DNA of 64,000 nucleotides from Halolamina sp. CBA1230. GTDB taxonomy: Archaea > Halobacteriota > Halobacteria > Halobacteriales > Haloferacaceae. Every line of letters begins with the position of its first letter. The first letter of the stretch is position 1. Location of the stretch: positions 434,001-498,000 of the forward strand of contig NZ_CP054587.1 in NCBI RefSeq assembly GCF_002025255.2, read 5' to 3'. The notes under the pieces are model-generated. The model saw only the letters and a list, made by a program, of their open reading frames with translations, was not told where the DNA came from and did not search any database. Both the position numbers and the translations under genes were made by a program. Below, in pieces: positions 1-8,279 of the stretch.

Positions 1-2670
1 CACCGTCGACTCGGGGGTCTCGGTCTCGAACGTCACCTCGGGGTAGGTCGCCCGGACGCGTTCGATCTCCGCCCGGAGCTCCGTGCCGAGGTCGATCGGC
101 TCGAGTTCGGTGTCACCCTCGCCGGTGAGCGTCCGCAGCACGGTCCGGACGCGGCCGACGATCTCCTCGACGTCGTCGCTCCACCGGACGATCGTCTCGG
201 CGTCCCGTCGCTGCTCGCCCTCGAGTTCGGCTTCGAGGAACTCCGCACGTCCGCGGATGACGGTGACGGCGTTGAGCACGTCGTGTCGCAGGATCGAGTT
301 GAAGAACTCCATCCGGTCGGTCTGGCGTTCGAGCAGGCGCTCGCGCTCGGCTCGCCCCAGCGCGACCTGGGCGTTCGCTGCCAGCAGCTTCGCCAGCGCG
401 ACGTCGTTGTCGCTGAACGCGTCCGACTCCCGGGAGCCAACGTTCATCACGCCGTACTCGCCCAGGGGCAGGACGAGTTCGCTCCGGAGGTCGCTGTCGG
501 GGTTGTGGAGCCCGGATTCCTCGTGGAGGTCGGCGGCGACGATCGGATCGCCCGTCTCGTAGGCCCGCCACGAGAGGCTCTCGCCCTCGGTGTAGGTGGG
601 GGTCTCGTCGAAGAACGCCCGCGCGGCCGCCGTCTCGGCGACCGGTTCGAGCCGCTCGCCGTCGCGGAGCCAGACGCCGGCGATCGGGTGATCGAGCACG
701 CGCTCGACCGTCTCCACGACGATGTCACACACCGCCGTCTCGTCGCCCGCCTCGACCATCTCGCGGGTCGCCTCGTGGAGGTCGGCGATCCCCTGCTCGT
801 GGCGCTTGCGTTCGGTCACGTCGCGGCTGTTGATCACGAACCCGTCGATAACCGAGTCCGGCGGCTGCTGGATCCCCCGTGACTCGACCCAGCACCACGA
901 GCCGTCGGCGTGCCGGAAGCGGTACTCGACGTCGATGTTCCCGGCGCTGCCGTGAGCCAGCTCAGCGAACCGTTCGAGCACTTTCTCGCGGTCCTCGGGG
1001 TGGACGTACTCGAAAGCCGTGTCGCCGACGAGCGACTCCGGATCGTAGCCGAACACCCGTTCGGCGGAGGGGCTCTGATACTGGTAGATCCCGTTCGTGT
1101 CGAGCACGGTGAGGATGTCGTTGGACTGCTCGACGAACGCCCGGTACCGTTCCTCCTGCTCCTTGCGCTCGGTGATGTCGGTGACCGTTCCGAAGTGGTA
1201 GGTTGTGCCCTCGATCTCCGCACAGGTCGTCACTGTCTCGACGGGCACCTCCTCCCCATCGTACTCGTAGACGGTCTCCTCGGTGCGTGTCTCACCCTCC
1301 TCGAAGGAGTCCCAGTACCGCTCGAACCCCTCGCGGTTGAGGTCGGGTTTGAGCTCCCACAGCGGCATCCCGATCAGCGACTCCCTGTCCGTGCCGAGGA
1401 TCTCCGCGAACGCCTCGTTCGCGTACTCGAACTCCCCGTCGTCCCCGTGGGCGGCGACGCCGACTCCGATCGTGTCGACCAACGCCTCGAGGAACTCAAG
1501 CTCCCGATCGCGCTCCTTGCGCTCGGTGATGTCGCGAACGAACGCGAGTATCTCCAGTTCGCCGCCGATGTGTGTGCGCTTGAGGCTCACCTCGCTCCAG
1601 AGGACGGTGCCGTCCGCCCGTTGGAGTGGCCAGTCGAACTGCTGTGTGGTCCCCTCGAGCACCTGCCGGATCCGCTCCATCGCCGCCTCCTGCCCGAACG
1701 ACGGGTCGTCGGCGCTGATGGCCTCGATCGACGTGCCCGAGAGCCGGTCGGGGTCGTAGCCCAGCATCTCGGCGTAGCGCTGGTTCACCTGCTCCAGCGT
1801 CCCCGTCTCGGGATCGACGACCGCGATGCCGTCCTCGGCCTTGTCGAAGATGTCCCGGTACTCCGCCGGCGCGAGATCCCACTCGCCCATCCGTGCCCGC
1901 TTGGAGATGTCGCGCATGATCCCGATCAGCCGGAGCTCCCCGTCGTGTTCGAACTCGCCGAACGACACCGACAGCTGGACCGACGAGTCGTCCTTCCGGC
2001 GCGCGGTGAACAGCAGGTTCGTCCAGTCCGTCGTCCGCTCGCCGGTCTCGACGTACTGCTTGAAGGCTTCCAAGTGTGGCTCCTGCAGCCGCTCGGGCAT
2101 GATCGTCGTCAGCAACTCGCCCTCGAGTTCGGCGGGCGAGTAGCCGAACACGTCCTCGACCGCCGGGTTCGCGAACCGGACCCGGCTGTCGGCGTCGATC
2201 GTCACGATGGCGTCGGCGGAGTGTTCGGTGATCGCTTGGAACTGTGTCCGGGTCCGCTCGGCCTCGTGTTCCATCCGGTCGCTCTCGACGGCGTTGACGA
2301 TACGGTTGGCCAACACCGCGTACTGGCCAGACCCTCCCTCCTTCTGGAGGTAGTCGGTGACGCCCGCGGAGATAGCCTCGCTCGCGATCTCCTCGGACCC
2401 TTTCCCCGTGAACAGGATGAACGGGAGGTCCGGACCGCGGTCGCGGACGGTCTCGAGGAGCTCGATACCGTCCGTCTCCGGCATCTCGTAGTCCGAGACG
2501 ACGCAGTCGAACGTCCCGTCGGCGAGCAGCTTCAGCGCCTCGTCGGCGCCGGTCGCCGTCTCGACGTCGAGTTGGTCGTCCTCCCGTTCGAGGAACGTTG
2601 CGACCAGATCCGCGAACTCCGGCTCGTCGTCGACGTGGAGAACGCGGATCGAGTCTGCGGATTGCTGCAT
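1..2670 (-). CDS. Receiver-PAS(x4)-GAF sensor histidine kinase, C-terminus outside window
   Basis: The translation begins MQQSADSIRVLHVDDEPE, a response-regulator receiver domain (about residues 1-125) with D14/D15, phosphoacceptor D60 in VVSDYEMP and a late Lys near 114. Four PAS-type sensing domains follow (roughly 140-635), most ending in a DITERK-like motif. A GAF-like domain (about 640-770) and a dimerisation/phosphoacceptor region with FNSILRHDVLNAV (near residue 793) come next. The catalytic ATPase domain would lie beyond base 1, so the gene is cut by the window edge. No membrane segments are visible, so it is probably a cytoplasmic redox, light or ligand sensor. The architecture is common in haloarchaea; the signal sensed cannot be read from sequence. 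Confidence 0.93.
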   Translation of the reverse strand, partial: MQQSADSIRVLHVDDEPEFADLVATFLEREDDQLDVETATGADEALKLLADGTFDCVVSDYEMPETDGIELLETVRDRGPDLPFILFTGKGSEEIASEAISAGVTDYLQKEGGSGQYAVLANRIVNAVESDRMEHEAERTRTQFQAITEHSADAIVTIDADSRVRFANPAVEDVFGYSPAELEGELLTTIMPERLQEPHLEAFKQYVETGERTTDWTNLLFTARRKDDSSVQLSVSFGEFEHDGELRLIGIMRDISKRARMGEWDLAPAEYRDIFDKAEDGIAVVDPETGTLEQVNQRYAEMLGYDPDRLSGTSIEAISADDPSFGQEAAMERIRQVLEGTTQQFDWPLQRADGTVLWSEVSLKRTHIGGELEILAFVRDITERKERDRELEFLEALVDTIGVGVAAHGDDGEFEYANEAFAEILGTDRESLIGMPLWELKPDLNREGFERYWDSFEEGETRTEETVYEYDGEEVPVETVTTCAEIEGTTYHFGTVTDITERKEQEERYRAFVEQSNDILTVLDTNGIYQYQSPSAERVFGYDPESLVGDTAFEYVHPEDREKVLERFAELAHGSAGNIDVEYRFRHADGSWCWVESRGIQQPPDSVIDGFVINSRDVTERKRHEQGIADLHEATREMVEAGDETAVCDIVVETVERVLDHPIAGVWLRDGERLEPVAETAAARAFFDETPTYTEGESLSWRAYETGDPIVAADLHEESGLHNPDSDLRSELVLPLGEYGVMNVGSRESDAFSDNDVALAKLLAANAQVALGRAERERLLERQTDRMEFFNSILRHDVLNAVTVIRGRAEFLEAELEGEQRRDAETIVRWSDDVEEIVGRVRTVLRTLTGEGDTELEPIDLGTELRAEIERVRATYPEVTFETETPESTV

Positions 2671-2759
2671 CGTTGAGTACCCGTTGTCTGAGAGTATCTA
2701 CGAACAGGGATAACCGTGTGGACCGACGGACAGGGCATCGAACGGAGCGGAGAGATCCG

Positions 2760-4400
2760 TTACGGCGACGAAAGGGAGTCTCCGACAGCGTGTCTGTCCG
2801 CCAGGTACTCCCGGGCCGCCTCGCGGATCACCTCCTCCGGGCCGACCACACACTCCCGGCGGAGATCCGGGAACTCCCCGTCGAGCATCGCCGCCACTTC
2901 GCCCTCCATCTCGGCGGCGTCGGCGAGCGTTCGACCCTCGAGGTACTCGGAGACGAGGCTCGCGACCGCACGGCTCACCGCACAGCTCTCGCTCTCGAAC
3001 GCCAGCCGTTCGATCGTGCCGTCGGCGGCCACGTCGACGTGGAACTCCCCGTCGTCGCCGCAGGTGGTCTCCTCGGAGGATTTCACCAGCGACGGGTCGG
3101 CGAGGCTACCGGTGTTCCGGGGGTCGCGGTGGTGGTCGTACAGTCGATCGGCGTAGCGATCCCGCAGGTGGGCGTCGACTTTCGACTCGGCGCCGTCGAT
3201 CGCGTCCAGCAGCCGGTCGATCTCCTCGGTCGTGTTGTACACGTAGAACGACGCCCGGACCGACCCCGGCACGTCGAGTTGGTCGTGTAGCGGCTGGGTG
3301 CAGTGGTCGCCCGCACGGACGGCGATCCCGCGCTCGTTCAGGATCGAGGAGAGGTCGTGGCCGTGGACGCCGTCGACGTTGAAGCTCACCAGCCCCGTCC
3401 GTTCCTCGCCCGGTTCCGGACCGTACGTCTCCACGTCGTCGCGGGCCGCCAGCCGTTCGAGCGCGTACTGCGCGAGGCGGTTCTCGTGCTCGCGTACCCA
3501 GTCCATCCCCAGGTCGTCGAGGTACTCCGCCGCGGCCGCGAGCGCGATCCCCTCCGCGATCGGCGGCGTGCCGGCCTCGAACTTCCAGGGGAGGCCGTTC
3601 CACGTCGAGCGGTCGAACGTGACGTGCTGGATCATCGCGCCACCGTAGAGGAACGGCTCCATCCCCTCCAGCAGCTCCTTCCGGCCGTACAGCCCGCCGA
3701 TCCCCGTGGGGCCGGCCATCTTGTGGCCCGAGAACGCGAAGAAGTCCGCGCCCATCGCCTCCACGTCGACCGGCCGCGTCGGCGCGGACTGGGCGCCGTC
3801 GACGACGAGCACGGCGCCGGCGTCGTGGGCGAGCTCCGCGAACGTCCGGACCGGGAGCACCGTCCCGAGCACGTTCGAGACGTGCGGCACCGACACCAGT
3901 TCGACGTCGTCGTCGATCAGCGACTTCGCGTGTTCCTGGTCGACGTGGCCGTCGTCGGTGAGCTGTACGAACCGCAGCTCCGCGCCGGTCCGTTCGGCGA
4001 CCTGCTGCCACGTCACCAGCGAGGCGTGATGCTCCATCTCCGTGGTGACGATGGCGTCGCCGGGGCCGAACTCCGGGAGTGCAAGACCGTGGGCGACGAG
4101 GTTGATGCTCTCGGTGGTGTTGCGGGTGAAGATCATCTCCTCGCGCCCGCCGCTCGCGCCGACGAACGCGGCGAGGCGGTCGTGGGCGTCCTCGTAGGCG
4201 AGCGACGCCTCGTGGCTGAGTTCGTGGATGCCGCGGTGGACGTTCGCGTTGTAGCCGGCGTAGAACGCCTCGAACGTCTCGTACACCTCTCGGGGCGTCT
4301 GCGTCGTGGCGGCGTTGTCGAGGTAGGTGAGCGGTTCGCCGTTCACCTCGCGGTCGAGGACGGGGAACGCCTCGCGCACGTCGGCGACCTGTGGGGACAT
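2760..4400 (-). CDS. sufS: Cysteine desulfurase SufS fused to SufU/IscU-like domain
   Basis: The N-terminal ~410 residues are a class V PLP aminotransferase of the SufS type: the PLP lysine is in FSGHKMAGPTG and the catalytic cysteine in VRAGDHCTQPLH. The C-terminal ~130 residues resemble the SufU/IscU/NifU scaffold, with three cysteines in TTCGDDGEF, ESCAVSRA and RRECVVG. The fusion would couple sulfur release from cysteine to Fe-S assembly or persulfide transfer. An upstream in-frame start at 4445 exists, but ATG 4400 is preferred because it precedes the family start (MSPQVADVREAFPVLD) and lies 26-31 nt below a TTTTAA box, as expected for a leaderless haloarchaeal message. The family assignment is firm; the partner acceptor is inferred. 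Confidence 0.92.
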   Translation of the reverse strand: MSPQVADVREAFPVLDREVNGEPLTYLDNAATTQTPREVYETFEAFYAGYNANVHRGIHELSHEASLAYEDAHDRLAAFVGASGGREEMIFTRNTTESINLVAHGLALPEFGPGDAIVTTEMEHHASLVTWQQVAERTGAELRFVQLTDDGHVDQEHAKSLIDDDVELVSVPHVSNVLGTVLPVRTFAELAHDAGAVLVVDGAQSAPTRPVDVEAMGADFFAFSGHKMAGPTGIGGLYGRKELLEGMEPFLYGGAMIQHVTFDRSTWNGLPWKFEAGTPPIAEGIALAAAAEYLDDLGMDWVREHENRLAQYALERLAARDDVETYGPEPGEERTGLVSFNVDGVHGHDLSSILNERGIAVRAGDHCTQPLHDQLDVPGSVRASFYVYNTTEEIDRLLDAIDGAESKVDAHLRDRYADRLYDHHRDPRNTGSLADPSLVKSSEETTCGDDGEFHVDVAADGTIERLAFESESCAVSRAVASLVSEYLEGRTLADAAEMEGEVAAMLDGEFPDLRRECVVGPEEVIREAAREYLADRHAVGDSLSSP

Positions 4401-4425
4401 GCGACCACGGTTCGTTTCGGCCGAG

Positions 4426-4431
4426 TTAAAA
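4426..4431 (-). promoter_or_regulatory. TATA-like box for the SufS-SufU gene
   Basis: TTTTAA on the minus strand lies about 26-31 nt upstream of ATG 4400, the spacing expected if transcription starts at or next to the start codon. It supports the downstream start choice. Confidence 0.5.
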
Positions 4432-4477
4432 GTTCGCGAGGACAACGCCTATCCCCGGCGACTGCCATCTCCCGGTG

Positions 4478-4834
4478 ATGGACGACGACCGCGCGTTCGC
4501 GCTCGAATCCCGGCTCACCAACCACGGCTGCTACCTCCAGTCGATCACCGTCGAGGGCGGCAGCTACGAACTCACCTACCAGTCCGCCGCCGCCGACCAG
4601 CACGGCGAGATCCCCCACCAGCAGGTCGGCGACGTGGTCAACGACTTCCGTAAGCTGTTCGACCAGCGCGACTGGCCCGTCCGGAGCGTCGAGGCGACGG
4701 TTACCGGCCTCGACGACGAGCGGCTCGGCTCGTGGCGCGCCGACGCCGAGTGGTTCGAGGCGCTGGAGGCCGGCGAGATAGACGAGGTGACGTTCTCTCG
4801 GCGCGTGCTTGACAGCCTCGAACGCGACGCCTAA
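4478..4834 (+). CDS. Conserved haloarchaeal hypothetical protein
   Basis: A 118-residue acidic soluble protein with no transmembrane segment, starting MDDDRAFALESRLTNHG. A GTG immediately upstream (4475) is an alternative start. I do not recognise a characterised family. The pattern of a short beta region (CYLQSITVEGGSYELTYQS) followed by helices rich in Asp/Glu suggests a small globular domain. It is divergent from the SufS-SufU gene, with an 77-base gap, and converges with the next gene, overlapping its 3' end by four bases. Codon use and acidity match the genome, so it is likely a real gene; function unknown. Confidence 0.8.
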   Translation: MDDDRAFALESRLTNHGCYLQSITVEGGSYELTYQSAAADQHGEIPHQQVGDVVNDFRKLFDQRDWPVRSVEATVTGLDDERLGSWRADAEWFEALEAGEIDEVTFSRRVLDSLERDA

Positions 4835-5106
4835 CCCCCCGCTCGCATCGCTTTCCGCGAGAAGTCCTCGATCAGCTCCTCGAACGCGTCCTCGCTCAGG
4901 TCGTCGGCCTCGAACACGACGGTGACCTCGGTGAGCTCCATCGAGGGTCCGATCTCGACTTTCTCCGCGGCGAGCTCGGCCCGCCAGCCGTCGCCCTCGA
5001 CGGTGGTGTCGTCACCGGAACCGTCGACGGCACTGCCGCCGAGGTTCTTCAGGTAGTTCCGCGCCAGCCGTATCGAGATCCCGCGGAACTGTTTCTCGCG
5101 GCGCAT
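4831..5106 (-). CDS. Small conserved protein coupled to the SAMP gene
   Basis: A 91-residue protein starting MRREKQFRGISIRLARNYL. Its ATG shares one base with the stop codon of the ubiquitin-like gene (TGATG), so the two are translationally coupled. The N-terminal basic helix and C-terminal alpha/beta part (ELTEVTVVFEADDLSEDAF) resemble the small domain sometimes found with archaeal MoaD-like proteins; that comparison is from memory and is tentative. Its position in a three-gene operon opposite a tungsten-cofactor oxidoreductase suggests a role in cofactor sulfur transfer or in conjugation with the SAMP protein. No catalytic residues are evident. Confidence 0.75.
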   Translation of the reverse strand: MRREKQFRGISIRLARNYLKNLGGSAVDGSGDDTTVEGDGWRAELAAEKVEIGPSMELTEVTVVFEADDLSEDAFEELIEDFSRKAMRAGG

Positions 5107-5384
5107 CAGCCGCCGGCCACCGGCGGGAAGATGCTGAGCCGGTCGCCGTCCCCGAGTTCGGTGTCCATCCCGTCGAGGTGGAGCGCCTCGCGCCCGCTCT
5201 TGAGCACGTTGATGTGGGGCCGCAGGTCGCCGTCCTCGATCAGTTGCCCCTCGAGATCGTCGTACTCCTCCTCCAGCTCCCGGAGCACGTCGCCGATGGT
5301 CGTCCCCTCCGGAAACTCCCGTTCGACGATCTTCCCCCCGACTGCCTGCCGGAACGTCGCGAAAAACCGGAGTTCGACGTTCAT
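5106..5384 (-). CDS. SAMP/MoaD-family ubiquitin-like protein ending in Gly-Gly
   Basis: A 92-residue beta-grasp protein starting MNVELRFFATFRQAVGG and ending SIFPPVAGG, the C-terminal di-glycine needed for adenylation by a UbaA/MoeB-type E1 enzyme. In haloarchaea such proteins act either as small archaeal modifiers conjugated to lysines or as the sulfur-donating small subunit of molybdopterin synthase. The motif HINVLKSGREALHLDGM is close to what I recall of Haloferax SAMP3 more than SAMP1. It sits in the middle of a tightly overlapping operon (4-bp and 1-bp overlaps) that is divergent from an aldehyde:ferredoxin oxidoreductase, which suggests a pterin-cofactor role. Start chosen at the family N-terminus. 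Confidence 0.9.
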   Translation of the reverse strand: MNVELRFFATFRQAVGGKIVEREFPEGTTIGDVLRELEEEYDDLEGQLIEDGDLRPHINVLKSGREALHLDGMDTELGDGDRLSIFPPVAGG

Positions 5385-5764
5385 TTGCCCCCGAATCGGA
5401 TACCGTCCTCGACGAGGCGCTGGTTCCGCTGGCGGTCCAGCGCGTCGCCGAGATCCTCGTGGTCGTACAGTTGGGCGATCAGTTCGGCGTAGAGGTTCCG
5501 CCACGAGATGGCGTAGATCGGCGACTGCCCCCACGCCCGGAGTTCGGGGACGAACTCGTCGAACGTCTCCATCCGGCTCTCGAGGCGTTCGACGGCGTCG
5601 AGCACGTACCCCACCGCCTCGTCGTCGTCCTCGGCGGCCTCGATGGCGTCGTTGATCCGGCGTTCCCAGCCCGCGACCGCCTCGCGCATGTCCTTGCGCG
5701 CGTCGTCGTCGCCGGGCAACGAGTCGAGGATCGGTTCCGGCGCACCCAGTGAGACCGTCTCCAT
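5381..5764 (-). CDS. Conserved hypothetical protein, first gene of the SAMP operon
   Basis: A 127-residue acidic protein starting METVSLGAPEPILDS. It is mostly helical by inspection, with no cysteine cluster, signal peptide or membrane segment. Its last four bases (ATGA) overlap the SAMP-like start codon, so the genes are co-translated. ATG 5764 is chosen over an ATG at 5779 because a TTTATC box lies 25-30 nt upstream of it, implying a leaderless transcript. It contains a distinctive Trp/Tyr stretch (WGQSPIYAISWRNLYAELI), suggesting a protein-binding surface. I do not recognise the family; the association with SAMP and oxidoreductase genes points to tungsten/molybdenum cofactor enzyme maturation. 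Confidence 0.82.
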   Translation of the reverse strand: METVSLGAPEPILDSLPGDDDARKDMREAVAGWERRINDAIEAAEDDDEAVGYVLDAVERLESRMETFDEFVPELRAWGQSPIYAISWRNLYAELIAQLYDHEDLGDALDRQRNQRLVEDGIRFGGK

Positions 5765-5788
5765 AGGCCCGAGTGGCACCCCGACGCG

Positions 5789-5794
5789 GATAAA
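5789..5794 (-). promoter_or_regulatory. TATA-like box of the SAMP operon
   Basis: TTTATC on the minus strand ends 25 nt upstream of ATG 5764, giving a predicted start of transcription at the A of the start codon. Confidence 0.55.
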
Positions 5795-5815
5795 CCTCCC
5801 GACGGCGAAAACCGA

Positions 5816-5843
5816 CGGATGGCGCCGACCTCGGCGCCGTCCG
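5816..5843. promoter_or_regulatory. 28-bp imperfect palindrome between divergent SAMP and oxidoreductase genes
   Basis: GGCGCCGA (5821-5828) and TCGGCGCC (5831-5838) form a perfect 8+8 dyad separated by CC. The symmetry continues outward with CGGA/TCCG after one mismatched position. It lies in the 167-bp divergent intergenic region and could be a regulator binding site for both transcripts. It is equally able to form an RNA hairpin. Confidence 0.45.
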
Positions 5844-5856
5844 ATAGGTGGGTTTC

Positions 5857-5874
5857 GTAACCAGTATCGGTTAC
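5857..5874. promoter_or_regulatory. Inverted repeat GTAACC-N6-GGTTAC upstream of the oxidoreductase
   Basis: Perfect 6-bp arms GTAACC (5857-5862) and GGTTAC (5869-5874) with a 6-bp spacer, about 58-75 bp upstream of ATG 5932. The shape is that of an operator for a dimeric regulator. The regulator is unknown. Confidence 0.45.
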
Positions 5875-5931
5875 TTCCCCGTGAGAACGCCTAACAGCCG
5901 ACGGGCCCTATGTAAGGAACGAGCATTACCT

Positions 5932-7869
5932 ATGACTGATCTCGGCGGCTTCCAGGACCACGTCGCTCGCATCGACCTGAACGCGGGCGACGTCGACTAC
6001 GAGAGCATCGACGACGAGGACGCCCGCAAGTACATCGGCGCGCGCGGCCTCGGCGTGAAGTACGCGTTCGACAACGGCCCCGACGTCGAACCGCTGGGCG
6101 AGGAGAACCTCCTCGCCTTCATGAACGGACCGCTCACGGGGACCCAGGCGCCGATGAGCGGTCGCATCGCCGTCGTCACCAAATCCCCGCTGACGGACAC
6201 GGTGACCGACTCCCACCACGGCGGATGGAGCGGCGCCCGCCTGAAGTGGGCCGGCTTCGACGGCCTGCTGTTCGAGGGGAAGGCGGAGGACCCCGTCTAC
6301 GCCGTCGTCGAGGACGGCGAGATCGAACTCCGGGACGCCGACCACCTCTGGGGGTACGGCGTCCACGACACGATGGACGCCGTCGAGGCCGAAGTCGACG
6401 GCGCGTACGGCAAGAACCTCTCGACGATGGCGATCGGCCCCGGCGGCGAGAACCAGGTGCGCTACGCCTGCATCATCAACGAGGACGACCGCGCCTCCGG
6501 GCGGGGCGGCACCGGCGCGGTTATGGGGTCGAAGAACCTCAAAGCCGTCGTCGTCAAGTCCGGGACCGAGATGCCCAAGCCCGCCGACCGCGAGACGTTC
6601 ATGGAGGGCCACAAGGCGGCGATGCAGGCGATCCAGGAGTCCGACGTGACCGCGCCCAACGAGGGCGGGCTCTCGGTGTACGGGACGAACGTGCTGATGA
6701 ACCTCACCGAGGAGATGGACGGGCTCCCGACCCGGAACGGGCGGTTCACCTCCACCAGCATGGAGGCCGAGGAGGAGCCGGACGAACCCAACATCGACTC
6801 CGAGAAGGTCTCCGGCGAGAACGTCGAGGAGAACATCCTCGTCGACGACCCGACGTGTCACTCCTGCCCGGTCGCCTGTAAGAAGGAGGTCGAGGTCGAC
6901 GTCCACCACAAGGGCCAGGATCTCAACATCCGGATGGAGTCCTACGAGTACGAGTCCGCGTGGGCGCTGGGCCCGAACTCGATGAACGACGACCGGGACA
7001 AGACCGCGCTGCTGATGGACCGCTGTAACGACTACGGCATCGACACCATCGACAGCGGGAACATGCTCGCGTTCGCGATGGAGGCCGCCGAGAAAGGGTA
7101 CCTCGACGAGTTCGACGAGACCCTGGAGTGGGGCGACGTGGACGCGATGGTCGAGATGCTCGAGAAGATCGCGGGCCGCGAGACCGACCTCGCGGACGTG
7201 CTCGCGGAGGGGCAGAAGCGCGCCGCCGCCGAACTCGACGCCCACGACTGCCGCCTCGACGTGAAGGGGCAGTCTATCGCCGCCTACGACCCGCGCGGCC
7301 TGAAGGGGATGGGGATCGGCTACGCCACCTCGAACCGCGGCGCCTGCCACCTGCGCGGCTACACGCCCGCGGCGGAGATCCTCGGCATCCCGGAGAAGGT
7401 CGACCCCACCGAGTGGGAGGGGAAGGGCGAACTCACCGCGACGTTCCAGGACCTCCACGCCATCTCGGACTCCTTCGACATCTGCAAGTTCAACGCCTTC
7501 GCGGAGGGTGTCGAGGAGTACATCGACCAGTACAACGGGATGACCGGCCGCTCCGTCGGCGAGGAGGAGCTGATGGAGGCCGGCGAGCGCGTGTACAACC
7601 TCGAACGCTACTACAACAACCTCGCCGGATTCGACGGCGACGACGACTCGCTGCCGGACCGCTTCGTCGAGGGCGCCGAGGACGCGGTGCCCGCCGGCGG
7701 CGGGATCGCGGGCGAACTCTGCGAACTCGACGCGATGAAGGAGGAGTACTACGACCACCGCGGCTGGGTCGACGGCGTCGTCCCCGACGAGAAACTCGAC
7801 GACCTGGGGATCGACGTCGGCCCGGGCACCGGCGTCTCCGCGAGCGGCACGGCGCCGGCCGACGATTGA
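5932..7869 (+). CDS. aor: Tungsten-type aldehyde:ferredoxin oxidoreductase
   Basis: A 645-residue member of the AOR family, which oxidises aldehydes to carboxylic acids with ferredoxin using a bis-pterin tungsten cofactor and a [4Fe-4S] cluster. The N-terminal pterin-binding domain shows YIGARGLGVKYAF and GPLTGTQAPMSGR. The cluster ligands are C309, C312 and C316 in TCHSCPVACKK plus C518 in FDICKFNAF. The second pterin motif region DPRGLKGMGIGYATSNRG is present. Length matches the family. ATG 5932 (MTDLGGFQDHV) is preferred over an upstream in-frame codon. The gene diverges from the SAMP-like operon across a region with two palindromes, suggesting linked regulation. The substrate aldehyde is not identifiable. 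Confidence 0.95.
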   Translation: MTDLGGFQDHVARIDLNAGDVDYESIDDEDARKYIGARGLGVKYAFDNGPDVEPLGEENLLAFMNGPLTGTQAPMSGRIAVVTKSPLTDTVTDSHHGGWSGARLKWAGFDGLLFEGKAEDPVYAVVEDGEIELRDADHLWGYGVHDTMDAVEAEVDGAYGKNLSTMAIGPGGENQVRYACIINEDDRASGRGGTGAVMGSKNLKAVVVKSGTEMPKPADRETFMEGHKAAMQAIQESDVTAPNEGGLSVYGTNVLMNLTEEMDGLPTRNGRFTSTSMEAEEEPDEPNIDSEKVSGENVEENILVDDPTCHSCPVACKKEVEVDVHHKGQDLNIRMESYEYESAWALGPNSMNDDRDKTALLMDRCNDYGIDTIDSGNMLAFAMEAAEKGYLDEFDETLEWGDVDAMVEMLEKIAGRETDLADVLAEGQKRAAAELDAHDCRLDVKGQSIAAYDPRGLKGMGIGYATSNRGACHLRGYTPAAEILGIPEKVDPTEWEGKGELTATFQDLHAISDSFDICKFNAFAEGVEEYIDQYNGMTGRSVGEEELMEAGERVYNLERYYNNLAGFDGDDDSLPDRFVEGAEDAVPAGGGIAGELCELDAMKEEYYDHRGWVDGVVPDEKLDDLGIDVGPGTGVSASGTAPADD

Positions 7870-7872
7870 AGA

Positions 7873-7939
7873 TGTCGCCGACGCGGGCAGCCGGCGACGA
7901 CTGACGGTGTCGCCGACGCGAACAGCCGGCGACGACTGA
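7873..7939. repeat. Two tandem 32-bp hairpin repeats (35-bp period) after the oxidoreductase
   Basis: TGTCGCCGACGCG followed by two variable bases and then CAGCCGGCGACGACTGA occurs at 7873-7904 and again at 7908-7939, differing only at the two central bases (GG versus AA). Each copy folds through GTCGCCG and CCGGCGAC arms. The last codons of the oxidoreductase (7852-7869) resemble the 3' part of the unit, so the repeat may have arisen by duplication of the gene end. It lies between convergent genes and could act as a bidirectional terminator. Confidence 0.75.
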
Positions 7940-7954
7940 GAACCGACCGCGCGG

Positions 7955-8176
7955 CTACTCCGCGGCTTCGACTTCGTCGGCGCCGCGCTGGAACCGCTCT
8001 TTGAGCTCCTCCGCGGGCCCGACCTTCTCCGCGATCGTCGCGCCGATAAGCGCGCCGAACCCGGCGGCGGTGCTCGCGGCGTTCTTCCCGATCAGCCCGC
8101 CGAGACCGCCGCCGATGGCGGCGCCCGCGGCGGCGAACTGTGCGCGTCGGATCGTGCGCTGAATGCGTTCTTTCAC
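7955..8176 (-). CDS. Small glycine-zipper-like protein
   Basis: A 73-residue protein starting MKERIQRTIRRAQFAAAG. A basic amphipathic N-terminus is followed by a Gly/Ala-rich segment (GAAIGGGLGGLIGKNAAST then AAGFGALIGATIAEKVG) that fits a glycine-zipper helical hairpin able to associate with a membrane. The C-terminus is acidic. The gene converges on the oxidoreductase and has a very short leader to the divergent alcohol dehydrogenase side. I know of no function; the composition is consistent with an expressed haloarchaeal small membrane-associated protein. Confidence 0.7.
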   Translation of the reverse strand: MKERIQRTIRRAQFAAAGAAIGGGLGGLIGKNAASTAAGFGALIGATIAEKVGPAEELKERFQRGADEVEAAE

Positions 8177-8279
8177 GCACGACAGTATCCACTGCCGGAA
8201 GAAAAACCCGTCGGCGGTCCGTCACGGCGCCGATCGCCCCGATCCGCGCCTTTTTGCTCTCACTCCCCCCACGACGGGT

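Noticed and set aside
910-2676. 588-codon plus-strand open frame
   Set aside because: Antisense shadow of the histidine kinase; composition is Arg/Pro/Leu-rich with no domains.
5926-7758. 610-codon minus-strand open frame
   Set aside because: Antisense of the aldehyde:ferredoxin oxidoreductase; no domain and atypical composition.
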